From: Muriicola jejuensis
Lineage (GTDB): Bacteria; Bacteroidota; Bacteroidia; Flavobacteriales; Flavobacteriaceae
Reading direction: 5' to 3'
Length of the DNA stretch: 64,000 nucleotides
NCBI RefSeq assembly: GCF_010671595.1
Contig: NZ_JAABOP010000001.1
Span: forward strand, 1,116,001 to 1,180,000
Part shown: piece after piece, positions 27,237-34,877 of the stretch
Layout: each line of letters begins with the position of its first letter
How positions within the stretch are numbered: position 1 is the stretch's first letter
The notes under the pieces: model-generated
The model's input: only the letters and a program-made list of their open reading frames with translations
What the model was told of the DNA's origin: nothing
Databases searched by the model: none
Made by a program: the position numbers and the translations under genes

Positions 27237-27466
27237 CAATATTTTATTCGTTTAAGCTGAAGTAGGACCACATAAATAGCGATGGCCACCCCGAGGATGG
27301 TCGCTATGGCAGTAAAAATCCTTTTTTCCGTCTGGTAATGCTCGTCCAGCCATATACCCCCCTGTGCCGCCAGGTATATGATCAGGCCCATTTCGATCCC
27401 GATACCGGATAAAACAGCTATATTCTTGAGCGGATTATTCCCCTTAGGAGGCTTTTGCTGGTTCAT
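27236..27466 (-). CDS. atpZ: AtpZ/AtpI family protein
   Basis: A 76-residue membrane protein with two helices (about 14-34 and 46-66) and the family pattern GIEMGLIIYLAAQGGIWLDE, then TAIATILGVAIAIYVV. AtpZ/AtpI proteins lie at the head of atp operons and aid c-ring assembly or Mg2+/Ca2+ handling. It overlaps the bactofilin gene by 23 nt in another frame and its stop overlaps the next start, giving a continuous coupled series from bactofilin into the ATP synthase genes. Confidence 0.88.
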   Translation of the reverse strand: MNQQKPPKGNNPLKNIAVLSGIGIEMGLIIYLAAQGGIWLDEHYQTEKRIFTAIATILGVAIAIYVVLLQLKRIKY

Positions 27467-27908
27467 TCTTACTTTGGACTGCCGTCGCTTTAAAAGCGGA
27501 AGTGGAAGTACCCCCTGACTCTGTTCCCGCCGTGGTATTCACGCCACCTTTCCCCTTCATGGAACAGGAAGCATTGAATGTAGCCCCCGGCTCAACAGCC
27601 AGTTTGGCCACCGTAACTGTCCCTTCGATCAGGGCAGAGGATTTGAGGGTAAGGAGTTCAGAGACGAGCAATTCCCCATTGAAATTGCCTTCGATGTCAG
27701 CATTGAGACATTCTACCTTTCCGTTGATGTAGCCGTCCTTTCCGATGACTACTTTTCCGGAGGTCTTCAGGTTTCCGTTGAGTTTGCCATCGATCCTGAA
27801 ATCAGCCTCAGAGACGATGTCTCCTTTGATCTTGGTATGTTTTTCTATTCTGTTGGGTTGTCCTCCTGTTTCTGTCATAGCTTTAGGTTTTTTGTTATCT
27901 GAAAACAT
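27444..27908 (-). CDS. Bactofilin family cytoskeletal protein
   Basis: A 154-residue bactofilin: a central beta-helix built from short repeats (about 20-115; KGDIVSEADFRIDGKLNGNL, then IGKDGYINGKVECLNADIEG) flanked by disordered ends. Bactofilins polymerise without nucleotide and help position wall enzymes or shape the cell. It starts 5 nt after the sprE/porW stop and overlaps atpZ. An in-frame Met at 27878 is an alternative start. This linkage of a T9SS gene, a cytoskeletal protein and the ATP synthase genes recurs in flavobacteria, though the reason is not known. Confidence 0.9.
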   Translation of the reverse strand: MFSDNKKPKAMTETGGQPNRIEKHTKIKGDIVSEADFRIDGKLNGNLKTSGKVVIGKDGYINGKVECLNADIEGNFNGELLVSELLTLKSSALIEGTVTVAKLAVEPGATFNASCSMKGKGGVNTTAGTESGGTSTSAFKATAVQSKNEPAKAS

Positions 27909-27913
27909 GGATT

Positions 27914-30466
27914 CTAGGGTTTTGGGGTTAAATTGAGTCTTCTGTAATCTTCAAGATTCTTGTGTATTTGTACGGTTTTATAGTTCGCAGCTAAAATTAC
28001 GAAATTCTCATGACGGATCCGGTAATCTTTGTTGTTTTTTAGCAGTTCCACATATCCCAAAGCATAGTCCTTTGATCTGAATCCGTGTACCACAACGAAT
28101 TCATCTTCAAGGTTATAGATGTCCTTGGAAACCTTGTTAGAATATCTTAGGTCTTTCATGGATTCCTTTAGCCGGTTCATGAGTTTTACAGCGGCTTCGT
28201 CATTACTTCTTTTGAACGGAAAGACCACTTTCCAATTACCACCGGTATCATCGATACCCGAAACAAACCCGTTGGGTTCCAGTTTGGGCAATTGTTCGGC
28301 AACCATCTCCTGGGCCTTTTTACCTTCAGCCTGGTTGGGATAGTTAAGGGCCACGTAATTGAGGGCTTCCCTAAATTCCTTGAATCCCTGCAGCCTTCCA
28401 ATGGCCGTTGCCTTGAGCATCTCGAGTTTAGGTACGATCGGGTCTCCAGTAAACCGGTTGATGGATTCTTCTGCTCCAGTGATCACCCTGAGGAATTCCT
28501 GTTGTTCGAAAAGTTCGAACAACCTCGCGTATTGGGCTTCCGGACTGTCCTCGGACGCTTCCAGGACCGCCCTGGGGTTCAGAAGGATCTCCGCGTATCG
28601 CGAACTGGGATGGTTGGTAATGATGTTGTCTTTCATCCCCGCCGCAAGCGGACTTTCAACTTCCTCGTAGATCTTGTATAAATTATATTTGGATGGGAGG
28701 ATCAATCGCTCTTCTGGATCAGAGCTCAGCACTCTTTCAAGTTTAACGGCTGCCAGCAGATTCTCCTTGAATTTCTCCTTGTAAATAAGCCCCAGCTGAT
28801 AATTGGCGAAATTCCTTTCCCTCTGGAGGCTATCGATAATTTCAACATCCGTAGGTACTTTGCTCAGGTAATATTCCAGAGAATATTTCTGGTCCTCCGT
28901 CAATGAACTTATGGATTCATTGCCTCCAATAGCCTCTGTAGAAACGATCTCCGAAGCTTGACCGGAAGCCCTGTTGCTCCATCTCCAGTTGTCCTCCAGG
29001 GTCCTGTTGCCCCATCGTCGCTTGAATTCGGTCTTCCCATACCCAAGGCTGGAAATATTGTAAAAATAGAATTTGCCTTTATTCTCCTTGCCCCCTTTGG
29101 AAGCGCCAAAAGCCGCAAACCCGGCCTCCAGTGTGGCTTCCTCCTTCGCAATTTTCTCCTCAGCCTGTGCTTTTAATTGGTCTATATACTCCTGAAAGAA
29201 GGTTTCCCTTTGGGAGGGTGACATCTTATAAAGGGCGATCACACTGTCTGCATACTGAACCGTGCCTTCATAGGTGATTACATCCTCCAGATTGTTCCGC
29301 TTCTTGAGAATTGCCCGGTATTTCTTGGTGTTTTCCGGCAGATTGGGCAGCACGCTGTCATAATAAGCCCCGGCTGTATTGTATTCGCTTCTATCAAAGT
29401 GGTACTCTGCCATATCTTCGTAATTCAAAGCGAGCAGTTGCAGAGAATTCCTGGCGATCCTCAGGGATTTGTTATAGTACGCCAGGGAGAGGCTGTCCTG
29501 GTTTAGCGTATTGTGATAGACGGCGATCTGCCTGTAGATCTTGTCGAGGAAAGGGCGATTCTCACGATCTTCTTCCAACCAGGTGAGGTATTCCAGCAAT
29601 TCCTCCCTGTTGTGATCCGTGATCTCCGTATTCATCAGTTTCTGAAGATGAGCGTTTACCCAATAAACCCTGGGGGTGCTTCGCTTCAGTCTGATGATCT
29701 GGTCAAAGGCCAGATTAGCGCTGTCTTTATACCCCAGCTGATTGTAAAGCTGGCCTATGATAAAGAAATATCTTCCCTTTTCCGAGTTTTTTCCGGTATA
29801 TGCCGTGGCAATCTTCAGCTGTTGGACGGCAGTGTCAGGTGCCTTGAGGTTGATATAGGCCTGTGCCATCATCGCCCTGGCATCAGCGTATTCCTGGTCC
29901 TTCAGGCGTTCGAGCCTCATCAATCGCTTCAAATTCTTTATGGCGAGTTCTTCATTGGAAAGCCGGATATTGGTCTTTTCGCGCCAGATGGTTGCTTCAT
30001 TCAGTTTGTCGCTGTCCGAGTATTTCTGTAATACATAGTTAAAGGCTTCCAGGGCAGGCACATATCGCTGGTCAAAATAGCGGGCTTTTCCAAGCAATAG
30101 AAAGGCTTCGTCTGTCTGAGGATTGCGCTCCTCCCCCCCGATTTCCATACTGTGTTTTTGTATGGCTTTTGTGGCTTTATCTTCTGCCCTTTCAAAATTC
30201 GGGTTGTTATCCTCAGAATCGAGTTTGATATCATCGGTAACCTCCAAACGCTCTACTGGAAGTACCTCCCAGTAGTTGTCCCGATAAGATTCGTTGAGTT
30301 GCTCCCTTCCTTCCTCAAAAGCCAGGTTGCCATTGTAGAGCACATTGTATTTGGTATTCAGGGCATGCCAGTTCCTGTTCACAAAGGCGTCCTTTTTGGT
30401 GGAGCAGGAACTCACCAAAACGATCCCTGCGAGGCAAAGGGCGTGAAAAGTATTTCGAAGCTTCAA
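27914..30466 (-). CDS. sprE: Type IX secretion / gliding lipoprotein SprE (PorW), TTG start
   Basis: An 850-residue TPR lipoprotein of the SprE/PorW family, needed for type IX secretion and gliding; PorW links the PorL-PorM motor side to the outer-membrane translocon. The signal peptide ends in VSSC (Cys21) and is followed by CSTKKDAFVNRNWHALNTKY, typical of the family, then many helical repeats. The C-terminus (DLRYSNKVSKDIYN; HGFRSKDYALGY) forms a separate domain. No ATG lies before the lipobox and the frame is closed by TAG at 30487-30485, so TTG at 30466 is the start. Confidence 0.92.
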   Translation of the reverse strand: MKLRNTFHALCLAGIVLVSSCSTKKDAFVNRNWHALNTKYNVLYNGNLAFEEGREQLNESYRDNYWEVLPVERLEVTDDIKLDSEDNNPNFERAEDKATKAIQKHSMEIGGEERNPQTDEAFLLLGKARYFDQRYVPALEAFNYVLQKYSDSDKLNEATIWREKTNIRLSNEELAIKNLKRLMRLERLKDQEYADARAMMAQAYINLKAPDTAVQQLKIATAYTGKNSEKGRYFFIIGQLYNQLGYKDSANLAFDQIIRLKRSTPRVYWVNAHLQKLMNTEITDHNREELLEYLTWLEEDRENRPFLDKIYRQIAVYHNTLNQDSLSLAYYNKSLRIARNSLQLLALNYEDMAEYHFDRSEYNTAGAYYDSVLPNLPENTKKYRAILKKRNNLEDVITYEGTVQYADSVIALYKMSPSQRETFFQEYIDQLKAQAEEKIAKEEATLEAGFAAFGASKGGKENKGKFYFYNISSLGYGKTEFKRRWGNRTLEDNWRWSNRASGQASEIVSTEAIGGNESISSLTEDQKYSLEYYLSKVPTDVEIIDSLQRERNFANYQLGLIYKEKFKENLLAAVKLERVLSSDPEERLILPSKYNLYKIYEEVESPLAAGMKDNIITNHPSSRYAEILLNPRAVLEASEDSPEAQYARLFELFEQQEFLRVITGAEESINRFTGDPIVPKLEMLKATAIGRLQGFKEFREALNYVALNYPNQAEGKKAQEMVAEQLPKLEPNGFVSGIDDTGGNWKVVFPFKRSNDEAAVKLMNRLKESMKDLRYSNKVSKDIYNLEDEFVVVHGFRSKDYALGYVELLKNNKDYRIRHENFVILAANYKTVQIHKNLEDYRRLNLTPKP

Positions 30467-30593
30467 ATTTCGCGATGTTCGTCCCTATTGTAAACTCCAA
30501 AAGCACCCGTTTAGTATGTCCCTTCTCGATTAAATGCACCTCAAGGTAGAACGGATATGTGAAGCGCATTCTCCCCAGTTCAAATAGGTGTTA

Positions 30594-31289
30594 TCAGCCT
30601 GCGAAAAAGGATTCCAGCTCTTTGAGTGTTTGGGGGGAGGTCTGAATGTCACGGACGATCTCCCCTTTGTTCAATACTACGATCCTCTCACAAACTTCCG
30701 TCACGTGAATGAGATCGTGACTCGAAACGAGCACGGTTACATCCTTGTTGGAGGCCAGGTCCTTGATGATCTGTTTTAAACGGATCTGGGTCGTGGGATC
30801 CAGGTTCGCAAAGGGTTCATCGAGTATGACCACCTCAGGGCTGCCTATAAAGGAAGCGACGATGCCCACCTTTTTCTGATTCCCTTTGGAGAGATCCCTG
30901 AGATACTTCTTCTGTCCCAGGATCTCCCCGTGAAAGAAGTTCTCGAAACCTCCTATCAGGGCATCCACGTCGGCCTTATTCTGCCCTCTTAATTCCCCTA
31001 TAAAATAGAAATATTCCTCAGGCGTGAGATATCCGATAAGGAAGGTCTCATCGATAAAGGCAGAAGTAAAGGGCTTCCATGCCTCGCTTACATCCACCTG
31101 TACCTCATTGTTGAGGATCTTGCCGGAGGAGGGCTGGATCAGGTCGAGGAGCAGGCTAAAAAATGTGGTCTTTCCTGCCCCGTTGTTGCCTACCAACCCA
31201 AAACTCTGCCCTTTCGGGATTTCCAGATGAGGGATATTGAGGACGGTTTGGGATCCGTATGTCTTAGTGATGTCGTGAACTGAAATCAT
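30594..31289 (-). CDS. ABC transporter ATP-binding protein
   Basis: ATPase subunit (231 aa) of an ABC exporter, pairing with the membrane protein encoded just upstream at 31305-32786. Walker A is GNNGAGKTT (about 33-41), the signature is LSKGNQKKV (a variant of LSGGQ), Walker B is VVILDEPFANLDP and the switch His is in SSHDL. The short Q-loop region and overall form resemble ABC-2-type exporter ATPases. The start is 15 nt after the permease stop. The substrate is unknown. Confidence 0.93.
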   Translation of the reverse strand: MISVHDITKTYGSQTVLNIPHLEIPKGQSFGLVGNNGAGKTTFFSLLLDLIQPSSGKILNNEVQVDVSEAWKPFTSAFIDETFLIGYLTPEEYFYFIGELRGQNKADVDALIGGFENFFHGEILGQKKYLRDLSKGNQKKVGIVASFIGSPEVVILDEPFANLDPTTQIRLKQIIKDLASNKDVTVLVSSHDLIHVTEVCERIVVLNKGEIVRDIQTSPQTLKELESFFAG

Positions 31290-31304
31290 ATGAATAAGCA
31301 GATT

Positions 31305-32786
31305 TTATGAGGTTTCTTTATAAGCCAGCAAGGTCTTGTATTTTTCTTTTTTATAGATCTTCTCGATCAATTTGAACACTTGTTCTTTGAACACATAGCC
31401 CAGGATCCCGGACAGTGCAACAGCCAGGTAGCCGGCAACCGGACTTATGAGATAATACCCGGCGGCGAACACAAGCAAGGGAAGGGCCAGTTTGGGAATG
31501 GTGAGCAACATGGTCTTAACGTTAAAGGCCTGCTTGTCCCCGAAAGCTTTTTTGTTGGAGGTCAGATCAATGGGGGTCTTGATATAGGCACCTCCCCAAA
31601 GCACCAGATAGGAATTCACTCCAATATTGTAAATGGCGCCAACGACTATGGCCAAATATGCCTGCCATCCGAAGTACAGGTAAAAAGAGGAGAGGAGGGT
31701 GGTAATGACCGTTGCAAAGACGATCAGGTACCATTTAGAGGAAAGGTAATCCCTGTATTGAATATTCTGGCTCATCATCAGGGGGTAGTAGGAACTGTCC
31801 CAACTGGGAACAAATTGACCGAAACTGAAGAGAAATCCCCCGGAAACGAAGATCCCCGCAAAGATCCCCCAAGTGGGACCCTCATAGACTTCCATACTCC
31901 CTGTAAAAAAGAGCAGCCCGTAGAGGATAAAAAGAAAGCCCATAATGACAGAGGTCCTGGACCGTTTGTTCCTCTTGATGAGCTTGATATCGTTCTTGAG
32001 GAAGGTGCCGAGGTTCCCGAACCGGTTTAGCCAGGTAAAATCCTCTGTCTTCGCTTCCTCGTGTTTGGTGGCCAGACCACCGTCCAGATACATATGCTTC
32101 CGGAAATACCTGAAGGAGGCGATGATCAGTACAATCAACAACAAACAGGGAATGACGGCGTACACAGGTCCGTACGGGAGGTCGAAGAAGGCATCAAATA
32201 CAGGGGCCGTGTAGGTCGTAATATCGAACCACCCTTTGTATTGCAAGATCCCAAATACCGCCAAAAGGGCCACCACAGGATAAAATACTTTATCCAGGTT
32301 GTTCATCATGATGTTCAGGAAGTTGTTGCAATAAAAAAGCGCCATCACGGCAATGTGCCAGCTGATTACGGCAAGGGGGTCGTAGTCCTGGGTGAGCAGG
32401 ACGATGGAAAAAGGCACGAAGAAAAAGGCGTGCATCCAGTTGAAAAAGGAGAATACCGTTTTCCCCAGAGAATATTTCACCACCTCACTCTTTTTAAAGG
32501 GCATATACAAGAGCGGCTTGATGTTCAGGATGGGCATTTTCTGGAACATATAACGAACGTAGAGGTCGATTACCAGATAATAGATCATAAAACGGTTTAC
32601 TACCCTTAGGGGATCACCCAGTCCTTGCTTTTTTATGATGAAATAAGAACCTACTCCCAGAGAGAGGAAGACCAGGATAAAATAAAGCGCCATAAAGATC
32701 ATCAGGATCTTAAAGGCAAGATTCGTTTTAAAGGAGGCTGCTCGGAAAAAGGATTTCCATTGAAGGGTAAAAAAATGCTTTAGCAT
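31305..32786 (-). CDS. ABC transporter membrane subunit, DUF5687 family
   Basis: A 493-residue inner-membrane protein with about 12 hydrophobic segments, matching the DUF5687 family of Bacteroidota ABC-2-like permeases (starting MLKHFFTLQWKSFFRA, then KILMIFMALYFILVFL). It forms an exporter with the ATPase encoded next. ATG at 32786 agrees with the family; the frame continues to 32825 but that part is the leader. A perfect -7 element lies about 35 nt upstream. The family has no established substrate. Confidence 0.87.
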   Translation of the reverse strand: MLKHFFTLQWKSFFRAASFKTNLAFKILMIFMALYFILVFLSLGVGSYFIIKKQGLGDPLRVVNRFMIYYLVIDLYVRYMFQKMPILNIKPLLYMPFKKSEVVKYSLGKTVFSFFNWMHAFFFVPFSIVLLTQDYDPLAVISWHIAVMALFYCNNFLNIMMNNLDKVFYPVVALLAVFGILQYKGWFDITTYTAPVFDAFFDLPYGPVYAVIPCLLLIVLIIASFRYFRKHMYLDGGLATKHEEAKTEDFTWLNRFGNLGTFLKNDIKLIKRNKRSRTSVIMGFLFILYGLLFFTGSMEVYEGPTWGIFAGIFVSGGFLFSFGQFVPSWDSSYYPLMMSQNIQYRDYLSSKWYLIVFATVITTLLSSFYLYFGWQAYLAIVVGAIYNIGVNSYLVLWGGAYIKTPIDLTSNKKAFGDKQAFNVKTMLLTIPKLALPLLVFAAGYYLISPVAGYLAVALSGILGYVFKEQVFKLIEKIYKKEKYKTLLAYKETS

Positions 32787-32822
32787 AGAGGTTGGATCAT
32801 GAATTCCTTTGTGTTTGTAGGG

Positions 32823-32830
32823 CAAATATA
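32823..32830 (-). promoter_or_regulatory. -7 promoter element for the ABC exporter genes
   Basis: The minus strand reads TATATTTG, matching TAnnTTTG, about 36 nt before the permease ATG. It separates the exporter pair from the HAAS-like genes upstream. Confidence 0.45.
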
Positions 32831-32847
32831 GATTTTGTTACACTAAA

Positions 32848-33540
32848 TCATCCCATTTTGTATTCCGGATAGGTCTTGATTAAAAATTCTTCTGTTCGGG
32901 GTGGGATCACGTAGACCATGACATAGAACAAAAGAACCATGGCAGTGAGAAGGAAGGCCATAACAAATGCTCCTATTGGATGCAACACCACTTCTTTGAG
33001 GATCATAGGATTAATACAAACCTGTAACCCTAAGTTCACGAAGGCAAGGGAAGTACCGTGGTTGAGGATCATATCCTCCATCAACCACTTTTTAGAATTG
33101 TTCTTAAGCCTTTTGCGATTTTTAATAGCTTTGACGAAGATCACACTCATTACCCCTAAAAACAGAAAAGAAATAAAGTACCCCTTGCTTTCATATGTCA
33201 GGACACCCATCGAGGTATAGACCACAAGTGTCATAATAATCAACATCAATATCCTGGGAAGTTTGAAATAAGTCTTGTAGAAGGACCAGAGGATTTTCCA
33301 ATATCTTTTCTCCATGGCTTTGGTCTTTTCGCTGATCACATCGTGAAAGCCAAAAACACCAAATTTACTGAATTCTGCCTGTAAAGCTTCCTGAAAGGGA
33401 ATATTTGGATCTACAGCCCATTGTTGTTCAATCCCGTTGGCCAGATGGTCTACCAGTTCCGTTTGCACATCGTAATGCTCCACGAAATGACGCCTCGTGA
33501 AATCGTACAGATCTTGTATTTGACTTTGAGTAAGTTTCAA
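32848..33540 (-). CDS. HAAS-like membrane protein 2, TTG start
   Basis: A 230-residue protein with a cytoplasmic N-terminal helical segment (1-75) and four predicted membrane helices (about 92-112, 118-135, 155-180, 190-215). The N-terminus (YDFTRRHFVEHYDVQTELVD then HLANGIEQQW) resembles the HAAS (DUF1700-type) domain often paired with PadR regulators. Its only plausible start is TTG at 33540, overlapping the preceding stop as TTGA, which implies translational coupling. It is a paralogue of the next gene upstream. Function is unknown; such proteins are thought to pass signals through PadR or membrane partners. Confidence 0.75.
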   Translation of the reverse strand: MKLTQSQIQDLYDFTRRHFVEHYDVQTELVDHLANGIEQQWAVDPNIPFQEALQAEFSKFGVFGFHDVISEKTKAMEKRYWKILWSFYKTYFKLPRILMLIIMTLVVYTSMGVLTYESKGYFISFLFLGVMSVIFVKAIKNRKRLKNNSKKWLMEDMILNHGTSLAFVNLGLQVCINPMILKEVVLHPIGAFVMAFLLTAMVLLFYVMVYVIPPRTEEFLIKTYPEYKMG

Positions 33541-34178
33541 TAGACAAGGAATTGTGTTCGTTTGCGATAATTAATATATAACTCAAGAAACCGAATGGAA
33601 TAGGCCAGGCTCAAACCAACATAAAGGGCATAGAAAAACCCAACCACCAATGGGTATTTATTCAGAAAAAATGTAGGCCTCAGCATATGCGTTAGGATTA
33701 AGGCAAATTGCTGAAAGAAAACCATAAAGAATGCCATTCGTTCTAAACTTGAATACCTATCCTTACCTACTCTCCAATAGCAAAATCCCGAGATCAATAG
33801 TAGGATACCAAAAAGAATCGCAATGGAATATAACCACAGGTTATAGGATTGCTCGTATGCCGAAAAACTATAATACGAGTAATAACAAAGTAGAAACAGC
33901 CCCAACATCACGGGTTTAACTAGTAAGGTTGACATTCGTTGAATGTTTTGCTTGTCCAGGTCTTTCTGAAAGATCTTGTGATTGGCTAACAGTTCCTTTT
34001 TATTTTCGATCATATAGGCTTTAAAGGCATCGTAGAAGGATTCATTTCCTATGGCCATACGATGTTGAACAGCCTCGGCAACATGATCTGTCATTTCAGA
34101 GCGTACATCAGCGTACCGAATGTCACTGTTTTTGAGATAGTTATCTATAAACCTTATGTTTACTGCAGCTAGGGCCAA
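33537..34178 (-). CDS. HAAS-like membrane protein 1, TTG start
   Basis: A 213-residue protein with an N-terminal HAAS-like domain (about 8-60; FIDNYLKNSD, then VRSEMTDHVAEAVQHRM) and four predicted membrane helices (about 85-105, 110-127, 143-165, 170-195). The frame upstream is closed by TGA after 33 nt and contains no ATG, so TTG at 34178 is the likely start. A decayed copy of the same domain sits between this gene and padR. Conserved Glu, Asp and His in the N-terminal segment are shared with its neighbour. Role unknown, probably under PadR control. Confidence 0.75.
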   Translation of the reverse strand: MALAAVNIRFIDNYLKNSDIRYADVRSEMTDHVAEAVQHRMAIGNESFYDAFKAYMIENKKELLANHKIFQKDLDKQNIQRMSTLLVKPVMLGLFLLCYYSYYSFSAYEQSYNLWLYSIAILFGILLLISGFCYWRVGKDRYSSLERMAFFMVFFQQFALILTHMLRPTFFLNKYPLVVGFFYALYVGLSLAYSIRFLELYINYRKRTQFLVY

Positions 34179-34231
34179 TTTTATATGATGTTTACATTGA
34201 GAAATGGTTCAATGATCAATTTACTGTGTTT

Positions 34232-34407
34232 TTAATTTGATAGAGGGAAGGCTATATTCATGGCCTTTTCGGGCGAGATTAGCACATTTTCTTCTCAACA
34301 GCCATTGCCATATGGCCGAGTAATTCCATCCTCATGTTCCAATAATTAACCTTATTCCCAATCAAGTACTCAATGATAAATTTTTCTTCACTTTTGGATA
34401 AATGCAT
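34232..34407 (-). pseudogene. Decayed, frameshifted third HAAS-like gene
   Basis: A 42-codon ORF (ATG 34407, TAA 34281-34279) aligns without gaps to the N-terminus of the neighbouring HAAS-like protein: FIIEYLIG against FIDNYLKN and ELLGHMAMAVEKKM against EMTDHVAEAVQHRM, about 12 identities in 32. After the stop, the frame shifted by one base continues as SPEKAMNIAF (to a TAA at 34234-34232), which fits the next block of the two intact copies (NIPFQEALQAEF). No membrane helices follow. I read this as a truncated, frameshifted paralogue. An intact 42-residue peptide gene is the alternative. It begins 9 nt after padR. Confidence 0.6.
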
Positions 34408-34416
34408 GGCGAAAAA

Positions 34417-34755
34417 TCAAGAAATATTCCACTTGGGATTCACCAATTGCTGCATGCTTCTGATAAAATCCTCCAATTCTGAAAGCCGATCACCTGTTTC
34501 TTTTACACCTTTCTTTGTTAACTTGTAATACTTTCGAATTCGATTGTCGACTTTGGCTACTTCAACATCGAGCAGCCCTTCTGCTTCCAATTTGTGAAGA
34601 GCGGGGTATAATGCTCCTTCAGTTATTTTTAATTCCCCTTTGGTCAGTTCCTTTACCTTTTGGGTAATTTCATACCCATACATTTTCCCCTGCTCTTCCA
34701 GCAGTTTTAAAATGATGGTATTCAGACTTCCCTTGTACAGTTTAGAATTTCCCAT
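34417..34755 (-). CDS. PadR family transcriptional regulator
   Basis: A 112-residue winged-helix repressor of the PadR family. The N-terminal domain has the standard pattern (KGSLNTIILKLLEEQGKMYGYEI; then ITEGALYPALHKLEAEGLL) followed by a C-terminal dimerisation helix. ATG at 34755 (MGNSKLYKG) fits the family; the frame is open to 34800 but that part covers the operator. An inverted repeat in the divergent intergenic region is a likely autoregulatory site. It heads a unit with HAAS-like genes, a pairing well known from Firmicutes and Bacteroidota. Confidence 0.93.
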   Translation of the reverse strand: MGNSKLYKGSLNTIILKLLEEQGKMYGYEITQKVKELTKGELKITEGALYPALHKLEAEGLLDVEVAKVDNRIRKYYKLTKKGVKETGDRLSELEDFIRSMQQLVNPKWNIS

Positions 34756-34776
34756 GGAGTTTAAATACTTTCGCAA

Positions 34777-34803
34777 TATATACATAATTTTCTTATGCAT
34801 ATA
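34777..34803. promoter_or_regulatory. Putative PadR operator palindrome
   Basis: TATATACATAA (34777-34787) and TTATGCATATA (34793-34803) are inverted repeats matching at 10 of 11 positions around a 5-nt spacer. It lies 21 nt upstream of the padR start and about 75 nt from the divergent oxidoreductase gene, so it could control both. PadR proteins typically bind AT-rich dyads such as ATGT-N8-ACAT; assignment to this PadR is by location. Confidence 0.5.
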
Positions 34804-34855
34804 GTCTTTAGGTATAAAATTCTTGATTTGTGTTTTTTAACGGGATCCCATTCAT

Positions 34856-34863
34856 TAATTTTG
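34856..34863 (+). promoter_or_regulatory. -7 promoter element for the ferredoxin-reductase-like gene
   Basis: TAATTTTG matches TAnnTTTG exactly and ends 14 nt before the ATG at 34878. The nearest TTG upstream is spaced 25 nt away, longer than ideal. Confidence 0.45.
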
Positions 34864-34877
34864 CAAAAAATTGCAGA

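Noticed and set aside
30315-30569. Minus-strand ORF of 84 codons overlapping the start of sprE
   Set aside because: Most of it is another frame of the sprE coding sequence; the first 35 codons lie in the intergenic gap but match no family I recognise and there is no ribosome-binding site.
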